Notes under the pieces: model-generated
Told to the model about the DNA's origin: nothing
The model's input: only the letters and a program-made list of their open reading frames with translations
Database searches by the model: none
Assembly (NCBI RefSeq): GCF_030915485.1
Contig: NZ_CP133266.1
Span: 3,042,001-3,106,000, forward strand
Length of the DNA stretch: 64,000 bases
Reading direction: 5' to 3'
DNA from: Neobacillus sp. PS3-40
GTDB lineage: Bacteria; Bacillota; Bacilli; Bacillales; Cytobacillaceae
Made by a program: the position numbers and the translations under genes
In this document: one piece after another, positions 46,331 to 55,353 of the stretch
Numbering within the stretch: position 1 is the first letter of the stretch
How the letters are laid out: each line of letters begins with the position of its first letter

Positions 46331-46533
46331 TAAAAATCTAACTCATCCACTCCGAATATCTCCCCAAAGTATCTATTGTATAGTAACTCTAAAATTTCTG
46401 CCCGTTCTTGGTTGTCTAATCTTTCGATAACCATTTCGATAATCTCAAAAACCTGTATAGGGCTAACATATTCTGAAAGTTCAGTGATGCGTCTATAAGT
46501 GCTAAGATTAAATACAGTCAACTTTTTCCCCAC
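46330..46533 (-). CDS. Small element protein (67 aa or slightly shorter)
   Basis: A helical, acidic protein of up to 67 residues with no known motif. It starts at GTG 46,533, or at TTG 46,521, which has GGGGTGGGG before it. Last in a row of four small minus-strand genes. Confidence 0.55.
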   Translation of the reverse strand: MGKKLTVFNLSTYRRITELSEYVSPIQVFEIIEMVIERLDNQERAEILELLYNRYFGEIFGVDELDF

Positions 46534-46547
46534 CCCGAAAATTTTTT

Positions 46548-46745
46548 TTAGGCTAGCCCTCTTCGTTCCAATTCTCTGTCCACTGCAGCAAGTAAGATAT
46601 TAGAGGCTTGTCTGTATAATCGCTTATATTCGTGACCACTTAAATCGTGATGGAGTTCTGCCTGTAAGAGTCTTACTTTCGATTCAAGAAAGACTAGTTT
46701 TTCCTCCGTAGTCAGTAAGTCTTTGATTATACGTTTATCTTCCAT
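46548..46745 (-). CDS. Small element protein (65 aa)
   Basis: A helical protein of 65 residues that may form a coiled coil (TTEEKLVFLESKVRLLQAEL, 12-31). AAGGAGCGGG precedes the ATG. It overlaps the upstream gene by 11 bases. Confidence 0.6.
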   Translation of the reverse strand: MEDKRIIKDLLTTEEKLVFLESKVRLLQAELHHDLSGHEYKRLYRQASNILLAAVDRELERRGLA

Positions 46746-46908
46746 TCTCTTCCCGCTCCTTCCGTTCCTTTTTTAATATTTGTATATAGTTACTGATAGG
46801 AGTTGTATCCACTTCGCCCGGTTTGCTCGGTACAACATAATGCCAACCATATTCCTCGTCCACAATTCGGTCTATTTCTTTCCAACGTTTGTCCTTTTTA
46901 TATTCCAA
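46735..46908 (-). CDS. Small element protein (57 aa)
   Basis: 57 residues, charged and with a WHYVVPSKPGEVD segment. Start taken at TTG with GGAG six bases before. Coupled with its neighbours in a minus-strand cluster. Confidence 0.55.
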   Translation of the reverse strand: MEYKKDKRWKEIDRIVDEEYGWHYVVPSKPGEVDTTPISNYIQILKKERKEREENGR

Positions 46909-46924
46909 TACCCGCTCCACTTTC

Positions 46925-47095
46925 CTAAAAATCTATAGCCTTTTTAATTCGTAGTACATCTTTCAATTCTAAACCAGTATGCTCAGCAACTTCCTCTACT
47001 GAATTTTCTTTACTTAATAAACGAATGGCTTCAAAAAGGGATTGAATAATTTTTTCGTCACGTTCCTTTTGAAATTTAGAAAATGGATCTTTCAC
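46925..47095 (-). CDS. Small helix-turn-helix-like protein (56 aa)
   Basis: 56 residues from GTG behind GGGAGGGT. The end SVEEVAEHTGLELKDVLRIKK looks like a helix-turn-helix. It heads the minus-strand small-gene cluster. Confidence 0.6.
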   Translation of the reverse strand: MKDPFSKFQKERDEKIIQSLFEAIRLLSKENSVEEVAEHTGLELKDVLRIKKAIDF

Positions 47096-47702
47096 TGACT
47101 ACCCTCCCAAAAGGTTTTTCCAGCCCCGTATTTTTTGGAATGACTAGGAGGGTGGAGTTTCGGGGGGCGTTCCCCCCTGTATCCCCCTAGCGTTTAAAAA
47201 AGGGCATTTGACCCGCTCCTTGTTCCAAACTATTCAAGTACACTTCTAAGATAGGGGAACACATGTTCATAATTCCATTATAATCCAGAACTATTCGTGA
47301 ATCCAGTTTTCTTTTACACTTTCTTTTTCCCCTTCTGATAACTTGACTGCTACCGTAACGAACTAACTACTAAAAAATAAGATACAGACCCGTCCCTTTT
47401 TAAGTTCAGGTAGAATTCCTACCTATTCTTGTAAGTACAGCCTTTGATTTTGAACACAGAGAAGCGGGTTGTATTTATTTTCATAATCATAAACTCTCCC
47501 TGCAGAAGAAGTAAAAAATTATTGGATGATTTTGTAAAAATACTGGATAGTTGAAGAAAAGACCAATATAATTAAAAAATAAGGAACGTATGTTTTTGTT
47601 TTTTGTTTCTTCTTTTGGAAGTATGTTTGTAACTAGCAACTAAATGAATGAATTGCTCACAAAAATAGAATCATGTTCTTTTTTATTGTGGAGGTTAGGT
47701 AA
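47096..47702. other. Noncoding region with G6/C6 hairpin
   Basis: About 600 bases without a gene. At 47,162-47,177 GGGGGG-cgtt-CCCCCC forms an extreme GC hairpin in AT-rich DNA. It may be an origin or transfer signal; I see no relaxase. Confidence 0.45.
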
Positions 47703-47867
47703 ATGAGTAAAATAAACGATAAAAAGGTAATTGATATCAATAAATATCCAAGGACGATTAAGTTCAAAAGTAGTAAGGAAATATTTGATGAGAGAAGAAA
47801 AAGAAGAGAAAAACTAATCGCTGAAACATTACTGATAATAGAGGCGATAAGAAATAGAAGTAAATAA
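47703..47867 (+). CDS. Small basic protein (54 aa)
   Basis: 54 residues with a basic helix (RRKRRE region). GGAGGTTAGG precedes the ATG. No family recognised. Confidence 0.55.
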   Translation: MSKINDKKVIDINKYPRTIKFKSSKEIFDERRKRREKLIAETLLIIEAIRNRSK

Positions 47868-47983
47868 AGGGCATTCGGATTTATGGTGGAAAATGGTTTA
47901 TAAGTCACTCTTCTCAAAAATCTTTATAAGTGTGTAACACTTCTATTTGTGGAACCAAAATAGAGAACTGCTTCGAAAGCTAT

Positions 47984-48343
47984 CTATAAATCAAAAAGTG
48001 ATAACTTGTTGTTGTCTTGACGCTTCATATTTAAATATGCTTGCAAATCGGCATTTACATCTTGTTGTATATAGATTTCTTTTGCTGTTGTATGCAACAC
48101 GTTACTCACATCTTCTGTGCGTTCTTCATCTAACGAAAATGAATAACTTTGAACAACCTTTTTGGCATTTTCACGTTCTAATAGGGAGGAAAAGTCGTTT
48201 ACTCTTTTTGCTATTACTAATGCCAATTTTGCTGTACGTTTTCTGTAACTTGTGCCACCATCGGATTGAAAAGAAAATTCTTTCTCTAATGCAGAAAGTA
48301 GAATCTTCAAATATCGTTGATTTTCTACCTGATTATTATTCAA
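47984..48343 (-). CDS. Hypothetical protein (119 aa)
   Basis: 119 residues, hydrophilic and mostly helical. It starts at TTG with AGGAGGTG upstream, an excellent site. No motif recognised. Confidence 0.6.
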   Translation of the reverse strand: MNNNQVENQRYLKILLSALEKEFSFQSDGGTSYRKRTAKLALVIAKRVNDFSSLLERENAKKVVQSYSFSLDEERTEDVSNVLHTTAKEIYIQQDVNADLQAYLNMKRQDNNKLSLFDL

Positions 48344-48463
48344 GTGAACACCTCCTGTTTTCCGCTGTCTTTATTATATCCCTCTTTCCTTTAAATGTCA
48401 GGTAACTCATGCAAGTTCAAGTCAGGATTACTACAATCAAATGAGAAGCAGGGTGGTGGAATT

Positions 48464-48793
48464 ATGTTAAAAGATCGAGGCAGAAAGAAGTGGCAAGGGT
48501 TTTTCATGCCAGAACATATTTCTATGTTAAAACGAATGGATAGAGACTCGCTAAAACAGCCCAGGCCGGAGCTGGATCCACTACAAATCGAAGAGATGGA
48601 ACAGTTATTGCTAAAGAGTGTAGAGAATCATTCCCGTCTAATAGTGACAACCTGGAGTGATGGATTCTTTAATAAAAGGGTTGGAGTTGTTAAGAAACTA
48701 AATCCTGTTGAAAAGAAGATTACTTTTATTGATGAATTGGATTGTACATTTAATCTTTCTTTTTATTCAATTACAAACGTTGAAAAATTGTAG
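48464..48793 (+). CDS. YolD-family protein, intact copy
   Basis: 109 residues. The start LKDRGRKKWQGFFMPEH fits the YolD family, which in Bacillus phages often accompanies a Y-family polymerase (UvrX) in DNA damage response. No polymerase gene is here. The ATG follows GGTGGTGG. Two more, broken copies lie at 50,980 and 56,367. Confidence 0.75.
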   Translation: MLKDRGRKKWQGFFMPEHISMLKRMDRDSLKQPRPELDPLQIEEMEQLLLKSVENHSRLIVTTWSDGFFNKRVGVVKKLNPVEKKITFIDELDCTFNLSFYSITNVEKL

Positions 48794-48948
48794 AACATCA
48801 GAATAGCTGCTCCTACCAAGTTTTTTATTTTTGAAGATGATGTAATGAAAAAGATCCCATATATGCAACATAATTATGGAAAATAGATAATGGTGGTAGA
48901 CATGTTGGACAAATATATACGTATATCCTTAAAACAGGGGGCCCTAAG

Positions 48949-49281
48949 GTGAATGAATTTGGAGATTTAATCAAAGCCTTACAGCATAACAATGCTTACG
49001 ACACATTTTATAAAGAAAATAAGGCAGCCATAAACGAAAAATTTAATAGTCTATTCTCAATTATTCAAGAAGGATTTTCTGTGGGCTTTGAAGCTGGGAG
49101 AGGAGCGGGTTATTCAGCAGGAGTAATTGATACAAATGTTAAAATGTTATTCAGACTAGTTGACGAAACAAATTTAAGTGATGAAGAGATATTGACTGTT
49201 TTAGATAAGCAAGGAGAAGATATTTTCATCGAAAAATTGGGGGAATTAAGAAATACGATTAAAGTGAAGAGAGACGAATGA
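48949..49281 (+). CDS. Hypothetical protein (110 aa)
   Basis: 110 residues, helical, with a central glycine-rich GFEAGRGAGYSAG segment. Starts at GTG behind GGGGG. Not recognised. Confidence 0.55.
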   Translation: MNEFGDLIKALQHNNAYDTFYKENKAAINEKFNSLFSIIQEGFSVGFEAGRGAGYSAGVIDTNVKMLFRLVDETNLSDEEILTVLDKQGEDIFIEKLGELRNTIKVKRDE

Positions 49282-49347
49282 TTAATGATATCTTCCATAG
49301 TATCTTCTTGTAGTATTGCAGCCTTAAAAAGCAAAGAGGTGTGATTC

Positions 49348-49566
49348 TTGATAGGTCCGTATTTAGAAGGGGAATTTTGTAAAGGTTTCACTGTAAAATT
49401 GGACAAGCTTCGAGAAAATCCAGAAATGTGGGAGAAACATATAAAAATATTACAAAATTACAAAATCTCAACAATAGTGACTTACAACGAACTCCGAGAT
49501 ATTTTTGGACAAGAGTTAGCTGACCATCTCATTTACGATTGTTTGTTTTGCTGGTTAGAACTTTAA
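49348..49566 (+). CDS. Hypothetical protein (72 aa)
   Basis: 72 residues from TTG behind AGAGGTG. No motif recognised. Same strand and block as the previous gene. Confidence 0.5.
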   Translation: MIGPYLEGEFCKGFTVKLDKLRENPEMWEKHIKILQNYKISTIVTYNELRDIFGQELADHLIYDCLFCWLEL

Positions 49567-49613
49567 GGGGTGTGAAAAAGTTGAAAAACATCAGTTTTTT
49601 TCAATTTGACTAT

Positions 49614-49648
49614 TAAAAAAGCATTTCGCTAGTAGAAAATGCTTTTTT
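49614..49648 (+). terminator. Terminator
   Basis: AAAAAGCATTT pairs with AAAATGCTTTTT and a T-run. Confidence 0.8.
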
Positions 49649-49759
49649 CGACTTGAAAATCAGTTAGTTCGCTTTCATGCATTTTTTGCTTGAATGATAC
49701 TCGTAGCAGCGTTTTTACATTGAAAATTTGTTTGGTCTTTAACCATAGGGGGAATTAGG

Positions 49760-49933
49760 GTGTTTGAGATTACTGTAAGACTTAAAAATGATTGGATAGA
49801 CTTAACAGGCGTTCCAGATGTTGAACTATTTAAGGCTTTATCTAATTGGTCAAGTGGAGAAGATGACATTATTGAAATTAAAGGCTTCTCTTTCAAAGCT
49901 GATGAAATAGTGAATATTCAAATTAGCAGATAG
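49760..49933 (+). CDS. Small acidic protein (57 aa)
   Basis: 57 residues from GTG behind GGGGGAATTAGG, starting MFEITVRLKNDWID. A beta-rich small element protein of unknown role, with its own terminator. Confidence 0.55.
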   Translation: MFEITVRLKNDWIDLTGVPDVELFKALSNWSSGEDDIIEIKGFSFKADEIVNIQISR

Positions 49934-49969
49934 AGAACTGAACGAACAGAAAGTAAACTTTAAAAAATA

Positions 49970-49996
49970 AACGCAAGGTAACTCACCTTGTGTTTT
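49970..49996 (+). terminator. Terminator
   Basis: ACGCAAGGT pairs with ACCTTGTGT followed by T-rich bases. Confidence 0.75.
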
Positions 49997-50050
49997 CTTG
50001 TTTTAAAATTTTTTAAATTAATTGTTTATTATTAGGAGATTTTTCATGCC

Positions 50051-50126
50051 TTTCGGTGTCATAACTTAAAAGTATTGATACCGAAAAATAAAAGCAGTAA
50101 AATAAGGGTGTTGACAAGTGTCATAA
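50051..50126 (+). promoter_or_regulatory. Putative res site of the resolvase
   Basis: An inverted repeat TTTCGGTGTCAT...TTGATACCGAAA (50,051-50,086) and a second TGTCATAA (50,119) precede the resolvase gene. TTGACA at 50,111 may be its -35. The geometry fits resolvase subsites controlling their own gene. Confidence 0.5.
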
Positions 50127-50156
50127 ATTAGGGTCAAAAATAAGGAGTGAAAAGCT

Positions 50157-50723
50157 ATGAAATATGCATATGCTAGGGTATCTACCTTACACCAGGATTT
50201 GGAAGTGCAATTGCAAGCACTAGAAAAGGAAGGCTGTGACAAAATTTACTCGGATAAGTTTACTGGAACTAAAACTGATCGACCACAATTTAGCATTTTG
50301 CTACAAGAATTAAAACCAGGTGATACATTAGTAGTTACAAAGTTAGATCGATTTGCTAGAACGACAGCAGATGGAATAAATACTATTAAAGGACTATTTG
50401 AAAAGGGAATCAAAGTTCATGTATTGAACATGGGGCTTGTAGAGGATACACCAACAGGGAGGCTAATATTGAGTGTAATGTTAGCGTTTGCAGAGTTTGA
50501 AAGAGATATGATTGTTGAACGGACACAAGAGGGAAAAGCAATAGCTAAACAAAAGGGTAACTTTAAAGAAGGAAGGCCACGGAAATTCAAGCGAGCACAG
50601 GTTGAACATGCTTTAAAGCTTCTGGAGACAAATTCCTACAAACAGGTCGAGGAGATAACTGGTATTAGCAAAAGTACGCTGATAAGGGCGAAAAAACGTG
50701 AAGGGAAACTCCAACTAGGATAG
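50157..50723 (+). CDS. Small serine resolvase/invertase
   Basis: 188 residues of the Tn3/Hin type: catalytic serine in YARVST (S9), [12 protein letters not shown] and the E helix [15 protein letters not shown]-terminal helix-turn-helix lies at 150-180. It would recombine the res-like site upstream. No Tn3 transposase is visible, so it may resolve plasmid or element multimers. The start follows AAGGAGTGA. Confidence 0.88.
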   Translation: MKYAYARVSTLHQDLEVQLQALEKEGCDKIYSDKFTGTKTDRPQFSILLQELKPGDTLVVTKLDRFARTTADGINTIKGLFEKGIKVHVLNMGLVEDTPTGRLILSVMLAFAEFERDMIVERTQEGKAIAKQKGNFKEGRPRKFKRAQVEHALKLLETNSYKQVEEITGISKSTLIRAKKREGKLQLG

Positions 50724-50979
50724 TTGAGAATTGTGCAAGTGTTTGTCGGCCGTAATGGTCGATTTTTTTATTTGCGAATAAATTAGTTTGAGAAACTGAG
50801 TTTTTTCATTAAATAGAAAATCCGTAAAGGATTGTTAAAGTTAAATAAAGTTGTCATTACGACCAGTACTTTTACCAAACAATTTTTGTCGAGGATGCTG
50901 TCTTTAACACCCATCATAGTTGTTTTTTTGTATTAATGGAGAATGTATGTTTGTGTATAATAAATATGAGGTGATTTTA

Positions 50980-51318
50980 ATGGTAATTCGTGATCGCGGT
51001 AAAAAGAAATGGCAGTTCGCGTTTGGTATGCCGGAGTTGATAAAGGCGCAGCAGGATATATAGAATGATACCGAGCGGATAAATAGGCCAATTATCGATG
51101 AATATGAGGTGGAAGAATTCGACCAACGGATAGCTTACGCAATAGAATATAATCTTCTGGTTAAGGTAATTTTTTGGTCTGACAGTTTCACTTCTGATAT
51201 TACCGGACGCGTCCATTTCGTCAATTCAATAAATTATCAACTCCGGATAGAGAGTGAGACTGGCGAATTCCATCGGATATCTTTCAAAGATGTTGTAGGA
51301 ATCGCTGTTTTAGCTTAA
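50980..51318 (+). pseudogene. YolD-family gene with an in-frame amber
   Basis: The frame starts VIRDRGKKKWQFAFGMPE behind GAGGTG, hits TAG at codon 28 (51,061) and continues in frame to 51,318 as the rest of a YolD protein. The remainder is well preserved, so the stop may be recent. Confidence 0.7.
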
Positions 51319-51391
51319 GAGGATAGTACTGATCTATACAATGGAATTAAAAAGCTGCTAAGCAGTCATACCGTTAATACCGGGCATACCT

Positions 51392-51577
51392 TCAGCAAGA
51401 AAGATCGATATCGCTAACCTTTATGTCGAAATTATCCATATATTCTACGACATTTAGTATTCGTTTGATCGAATACTCTTTATCCGATAAGTCGTCTGCA
51501 ATAAGTTCACCAGCTAAATCGAGTAGATTAACTTTAATACGTGCTATTGTTAGCTTTGCTTCAAGTAATTCATTCAT
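51392..51577 (-). CDS. Small protein (61 aa)
   Basis: 61 helical residues from ATG behind GGGAGG. No family recognised. Confidence 0.55.
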   Translation of the reverse strand: MNELLEAKLTIARIKVNLLDLAGELIADDLSDKEYSIKRILNVVEYMDNFDIKVSDIDLSC

Positions 51578-51625
51578 GTAACCGCCTCCCGTTAATTTTA
51601 AAAATTAAAATTCTTATGCCCGTCG

Positions 51626-51802
51626 CTATTCGATAGGGTTCTTTTTTTGTTCATACAAATTTTCTTCGTATACCTCGAGCAAATCGGTAAGCTACGACGC
51701 TTTATCTGCTGAGGGATAGGTATTACTACCTATCAAATTAGATAACGTATTTTTACTTATATCCAATTCTTTAATAATAAATTCTCTTTTTGATTTATAC
51801 AT
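51626..51802 (-). pseudogene. Small helix-turn-helix gene with an in-frame amber
   Basis: MYKSKREFIIKELDISKNT and the following SNLIGSNTYPS read as a helix-turn-helix. TAG at codon 37 interrupts, and the frame continues for 21 codons. It is another stop-broken small gene in this decaying block. Confidence 0.45.
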
Positions 51803-52016
51803 GAAAATAAAATGCAATTATGTTGCTTTGTTAATGATTTAAATTTCCATCTTATGTAACGAAAATTGTAAAAAGTTGCACTTAAAATACGGATAAAGTT
51901 ATTTAGCCTTTTGGATATTTGTGGTAACATCACTTTTAAAAGGGTGAGATAGATTAAATTGAGAAAATACTTTTGGAGTTGCCTCCATTATTATCTTTGT
52001 TTTAACTCTTTTGATT

Positions 52017-52121
52017 ATGAAATTTTTTGTAGAAGGAAAAGTAAGGGGTGATAAAGGAAGCGGAATTCTAATGATTGGCGTAGGACTTTCAATTTTATCC
52101 TGTAATATATACCAGAATTAG
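52017..52121 (+). CDS. Possible small membrane peptide (34 aa)
   Basis: 34 codons with a hydrophobic end (ILMIGVGLSILS). The open frame extends upstream through a second hydrophobic stretch without a standard start. Support is weak. Confidence 0.28.
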   Translation: MKFFVEGKVRGDKGSGILMIGVGLSILSCNIYQN

Positions 52122-52262
52122 AGTTTCACACAGTTTATAAAATCAATTAAAGGAATTCATAATTTAGTGCTAGGTTGGAGGTGACATTTTATTTACTGTG
52201 GATTAATATATAAAATATAAGGGAATACTATAATTTAGACTTTTGATAAAAGAGGTGATACT

Positions 52263-52814
52263 ATGATGCAATTAAAATTATTTGAATTGTTTGATACAGA
52301 TAAAACACTAAAAGAATTGAATATTTTATTTGGGGAGCAATCTGTTATTAAATTTTCAAATAGCATCATTGGCATTACATACGATTATAGTACTAATAAT
52401 TATATTAAGGTTTTGCAAAAAGTTAAAGATTTAAACATGAGACAAGTTATTGTTACATCTTCGGTATTCTTGAACGTAATTGATTATTCCGTAAAACATG
52501 ACCTGTTTATAAACGATTTAAAATTTATTTACCCGATCTCAAAGGAAAAGATTTCGTATGTAGATAAATATATAGAATTAATTAATTCAACTTCAGGACT
52601 TGAAAAAGATTCTTATAAAACAAAATTGTTAAAAGAAATTGACTGGATTATTTCTGATAAATCCATTGATATTAAGAATATTACTATCCAAATGCAAAAT
52701 GATGATTCACCAATCTACTATAACTTCGAACTTTATAATAATGGTGTTTTATTAATTGACGATGACTCAATTTTGATGAGTGCAACTAATCTTATGAATA
52801 ATATCTTGTCTTAA
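52263..52814 (+). CDS. Three-gene module, protein A (183 aa)
   Basis: 183 residues, AT-rich codons, no recognised domain and no membrane segment. It looks alpha/beta, with a conserved-looking core LNMRQVIVTSSVFLNVIDYS (about 60-80). RBS AGAGGTG before ATG-ATG. The next gene follows after 11 bases, so the three genes form one operon. Function unknown. Confidence 0.6.
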   Translation: MMQLKLFELFDTDKTLKELNILFGEQSVIKFSNSIIGITYDYSTNNYIKVLQKVKDLNMRQVIVTSSVFLNVIDYSVKHDLFINDLKFIYPISKEKISYVDKYIELINSTSGLEKDSYKTKLLKEIDWIISDKSIDIKNITIQMQNDDSPIYYNFELYNNGVLLIDDDSILMSATNLMNNILS

Positions 52815-52825
52815 GGAAAATAAAA

Positions 52826-53545
52826 ATGCTTATTAAATCACTAGTAGAATGGCGTAAAAAAGCAATATCAAAAATCACAATATTTACTCCAGCCATAACC
52901 ATATTTATAGTTTATTTTACTGGGATAAATTTTGCTGATATTATTTCGAAGTTTTCCCAACCACTTGCTAATGAACTTCTTTCAAAACCAACTTTAAGTT
53001 TTACCATTAATTCAGCATTTGTAGTGGTATTAATTAGTCTTCTTATTGAAGGACTAAAATATCCAGGGGAATTTATTGTAGAAGTGAAAAATAACAGTCG
53101 TAAAAGTGATAGTTATTTTGATATAAGGGCTGGTCATAATCCTGTCACAGTCCATATGGACTGTAAATTTAATTTTAAAAACCAACTAATTCATTTGATA
53201 ATAAGTTGTTTAGGGGGTATAAAATTAAATTGTTCATTTCCACACTGGGTTGATTATGTTATAGAAAATAAGAAGGATCTTAAATTAGATGCGTTAAAAG
53301 AAGAAAAAAATGAGTTTAATCTTAATATTGGACAAGCTCTTCAAAAGAATACCATTGAATTACCACTTTATATTAAACTTTCAATTCTTTCAAAATCATT
53401 TGAAAAAAATGAGGGGTCAATTATTCCTACTTTTGAACTCGTTTCTGAGTCGAAATTTAAGAAATTCATCCTTTACTCTGTAATGTTTCTATTTTTTGAT
53501 ATAAAAACAACGAATTATAAGGTTGAATCGAGAAGTGACATTTAA
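52826..53545 (+). CDS. Three-gene module, membrane protein B (239 aa)
   Basis: Two membrane segments (about 15-32 and 55-80) near the N-terminus; the rest (85-239) is hydrophilic and presumably cytoplasmic. No family recognised. Together with A and C it resembles the layout of membrane-tethered defence effectors, but I cannot match it to a named system. Confidence 0.6.
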   Translation: MLIKSLVEWRKKAISKITIFTPAITIFIVYFTGINFADIISKFSQPLANELLSKPTLSFTINSAFVVVLISLLIEGLKYPGEFIVEVKNNSRKSDSYFDIRAGHNPVTVHMDCKFNFKNQLIHLIISCLGGIKLNCSFPHWVDYVIENKKDLKLDALKEEKNEFNLNIGQALQKNTIELPLYIKLSILSKSFEKNEGSIIPTFELVSESKFKKFILYSVMFLFFDIKTTNYKVESRSDI

Positions 53546-53560
53546 TAATTGAGGTGAAAA

Positions 53561-54607
53561 ATGAATTTTTCTATATTTGAATTTCACAGCTATACTTCTC
53601 TCGAAGAATTTCGAGAAACTTTGAGAAATAATTCTAGGGTTCCAAGAACTGTTAGAGAATGGGATAATGATACGTTGCTTTCTGAAGTAAAGGCAGCAGA
53701 TGGATTTCATATTTATGAACATGAAACACTCCAAATAGAAGGTCAGACAATCCAGTATCTATTTTTTGATGTTTATACTGAACGTAAAAAAAATCCGGAC
53801 CAATGGTATGAACCTGATGGTGTAACTTTAAAGGAGAGAGAAGATAGAATAAATCCATATATCTCAAACATGTTAACATTTCAATATGAGGATAAGGTTT
53901 ATGCAATTGTCTTTTCTGGTATAAATAGAGCTAAGTCTTTTTTAAGGGATATCTTTATAAGTGAAGTTTGGGGTAATGTTGATCCAGTACCTTTTAGGAT
54001 ATCCGAAGATTTACTTTATTGGATTTTTAAACGTTACATTGATACTACAAGAGAGTCTTTGTCTCAGAACCATCAAGTATTTGTAACTGCTTTAGAAAGT
54101 TATATGGGAAAAACTCGTGATAACGTTAATGCAATGCGTGGAGAAGGAAGTAGAATTTCCACCATTTTAGGTACATTAGCTTTTCTGTTCAATAATGAAA
54201 ATGAAAACTTAAAAGCTATTCGCCCCGCAATTCAATATGGTAATGAGAAAGTATTAATTGAACTTGGGCTTACTGGTACATTCAAAACGTGGTCGAAATC
54301 TTACAGAGGTCAATTGTTTAGAACCTTGAATGGTCAAAGAAAAGAAAATGCTATTGCAATATTCATTTTCGCAAAAATTATTCCTTTATTAATTGAATGT
54401 TATGAAGAAAACATACATCATAATCGATGGTCACCTCAGTTGAAAATTGATTTTATTAAAAGATTAGGAACAATGATTAGAGAAGAAGTAGATTCGGTTC
54501 TGGAAAGATTAGAGCAAGAAAATACACACCAAGATAATGATGATATTGATATTTTAGATGAGGAAGATTTTGATTTAGAAATTGATGATGAAGAAGAAGG
54601 AATTTAA
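53561..54607 (+). CDS. Three-gene module, protein C (348 aa)
   Basis: 348 residues, soluble. The N-terminal half (1-160) may be a beta-rich nuclease- or sensor-like fold (DGFHIYEHETLQ, YLFFDVYTERK). The C-terminal half is helical with RGEGSRISTILGTLAFL (about 190-207). It ends in a strongly acidic tail (about 320-348). GAGGTG before the ATG. A terminator follows. No known family recognised. Confidence 0.62.
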   Translation: MNFSIFEFHSYTSLEEFRETLRNNSRVPRTVREWDNDTLLSEVKAADGFHIYEHETLQIEGQTIQYLFFDVYTERKKNPDQWYEPDGVTLKEREDRINPYISNMLTFQYEDKVYAIVFSGINRAKSFLRDIFISEVWGNVDPVPFRISEDLLYWIFKRYIDTTRESLSQNHQVFVTALESYMGKTRDNVNAMRGEGSRISTILGTLAFLFNNENENLKAIRPAIQYGNEKVLIELGLTGTFKTWSKSYRGQLFRTLNGQRKENAIAIFIFAKIIPLLIECYEENIHHNRWSPQLKIDFIKRLGTMIREEVDSVLERLEQENTHQDNDDIDILDEEDFDLEIDDEEEGI

Positions 54608-54631
54608 AGCTTCTACTAAATGATTACTTTT

Positions 54632-54657
54632 AAAGCGCCCTATATAGGCGCTTTTAT
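54632..54657 (+). terminator. Terminator of the three-gene module
   Basis: AAAGCGCC pairs with GGCGCTTT followed by T. Confidence 0.85.
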
Positions 54658-54740
54658 TATTGAAATAAAGATTATAATATTGAGACTCATGCTAACAATT
54701 TGTTATATCTGTCTAAGAGATGAACATAATTTATGGATGT

Positions 54741-54800
54741 AAAAAGAGCCAAAATACACAAGTAGTGTATAAAAACTTACATATTAATGGCTCTTTTATT
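54741..54800 (+). terminator. Nested hairpin terminator
   Basis: AAAAGAGCCA pairs with TGGCTCTTTT around an inner ATACAC/GTGTAT stem. Confidence 0.6.
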
Positions 54801-54920
54801 TTATTCCTTATTGTGTTAAAGCCCCCTTTAGTTATATAAGAAATAAAAAAGTAACACTCAAAAAGATGTATTAATAGGATTGAATTAATCTGTTAATATA
54901 GTAAAATAGTACCAAATAGG

Positions 54921-55205
54921 CAATTGGTTTACCTGATGAAAGTAGGTGGACATCTACTTTCAGTTAGTTGCTGGTATGATGTTAGTTTTGGCAGTTTTGA
55001 TGTACATATTTTTCATACCAATTATAGGACCAATATTGTTATTTCTCATAGTAGGGTTTATGATTGCTCCTAATCTTACTAAGACAATTCTTTCATTTAT
55101 TTTCTATCCAATTGATTATTTTTACCAAAAAGTAAAGGGAAAGTAATTAAAACATAAAAAGATAGAAAACTAAATTTAAATTATAAAAAATAGGTAAACC
55201 AATTG
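54921..55205. repeat. 14-bp inverted repeat flanking the small membrane gene
   Basis: CAATTGGTTTACCT (54,921-54,934) and AGGTAAACCAATTG (55,192-55,205) are exact complements 285 bp apart, bracketing the 66-residue gene. No target duplication seen. Confidence 0.65.
54946..55146 (+). CDS. Small two-span membrane protein (66 aa)
   Basis: 66 residues, hydrophobic almost throughout (5-48), with a basic tail YQKVKGK. GTG start. The start codon lies in the loop of GAAAGTAG/CTACTTTC (54,938-54,961), which could control initiation. A 14-bp inverted repeat flanks the gene (54,921 and 55,192). Confidence 0.5.
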   Translation: MDIYFQLVAGMMLVLAVLMYIFFIPIIGPILLFLIVGFMIAPNLTKTILSFIFYPIDYFYQKVKGK

Positions 55206-55353
55206 TTAAAAAATTATTTGAATTTTTCCATTTTATTGTTAAAATAATCTGCCCAGTTAGTGCAGTAGGTATCGCTTCAAAAAGATGAATAAATATTATT
55301 ATTTATGCAGGTTTGTCCCTAAGTAAAAAACGAGAGAGAAAGGAGGAAGCAAA

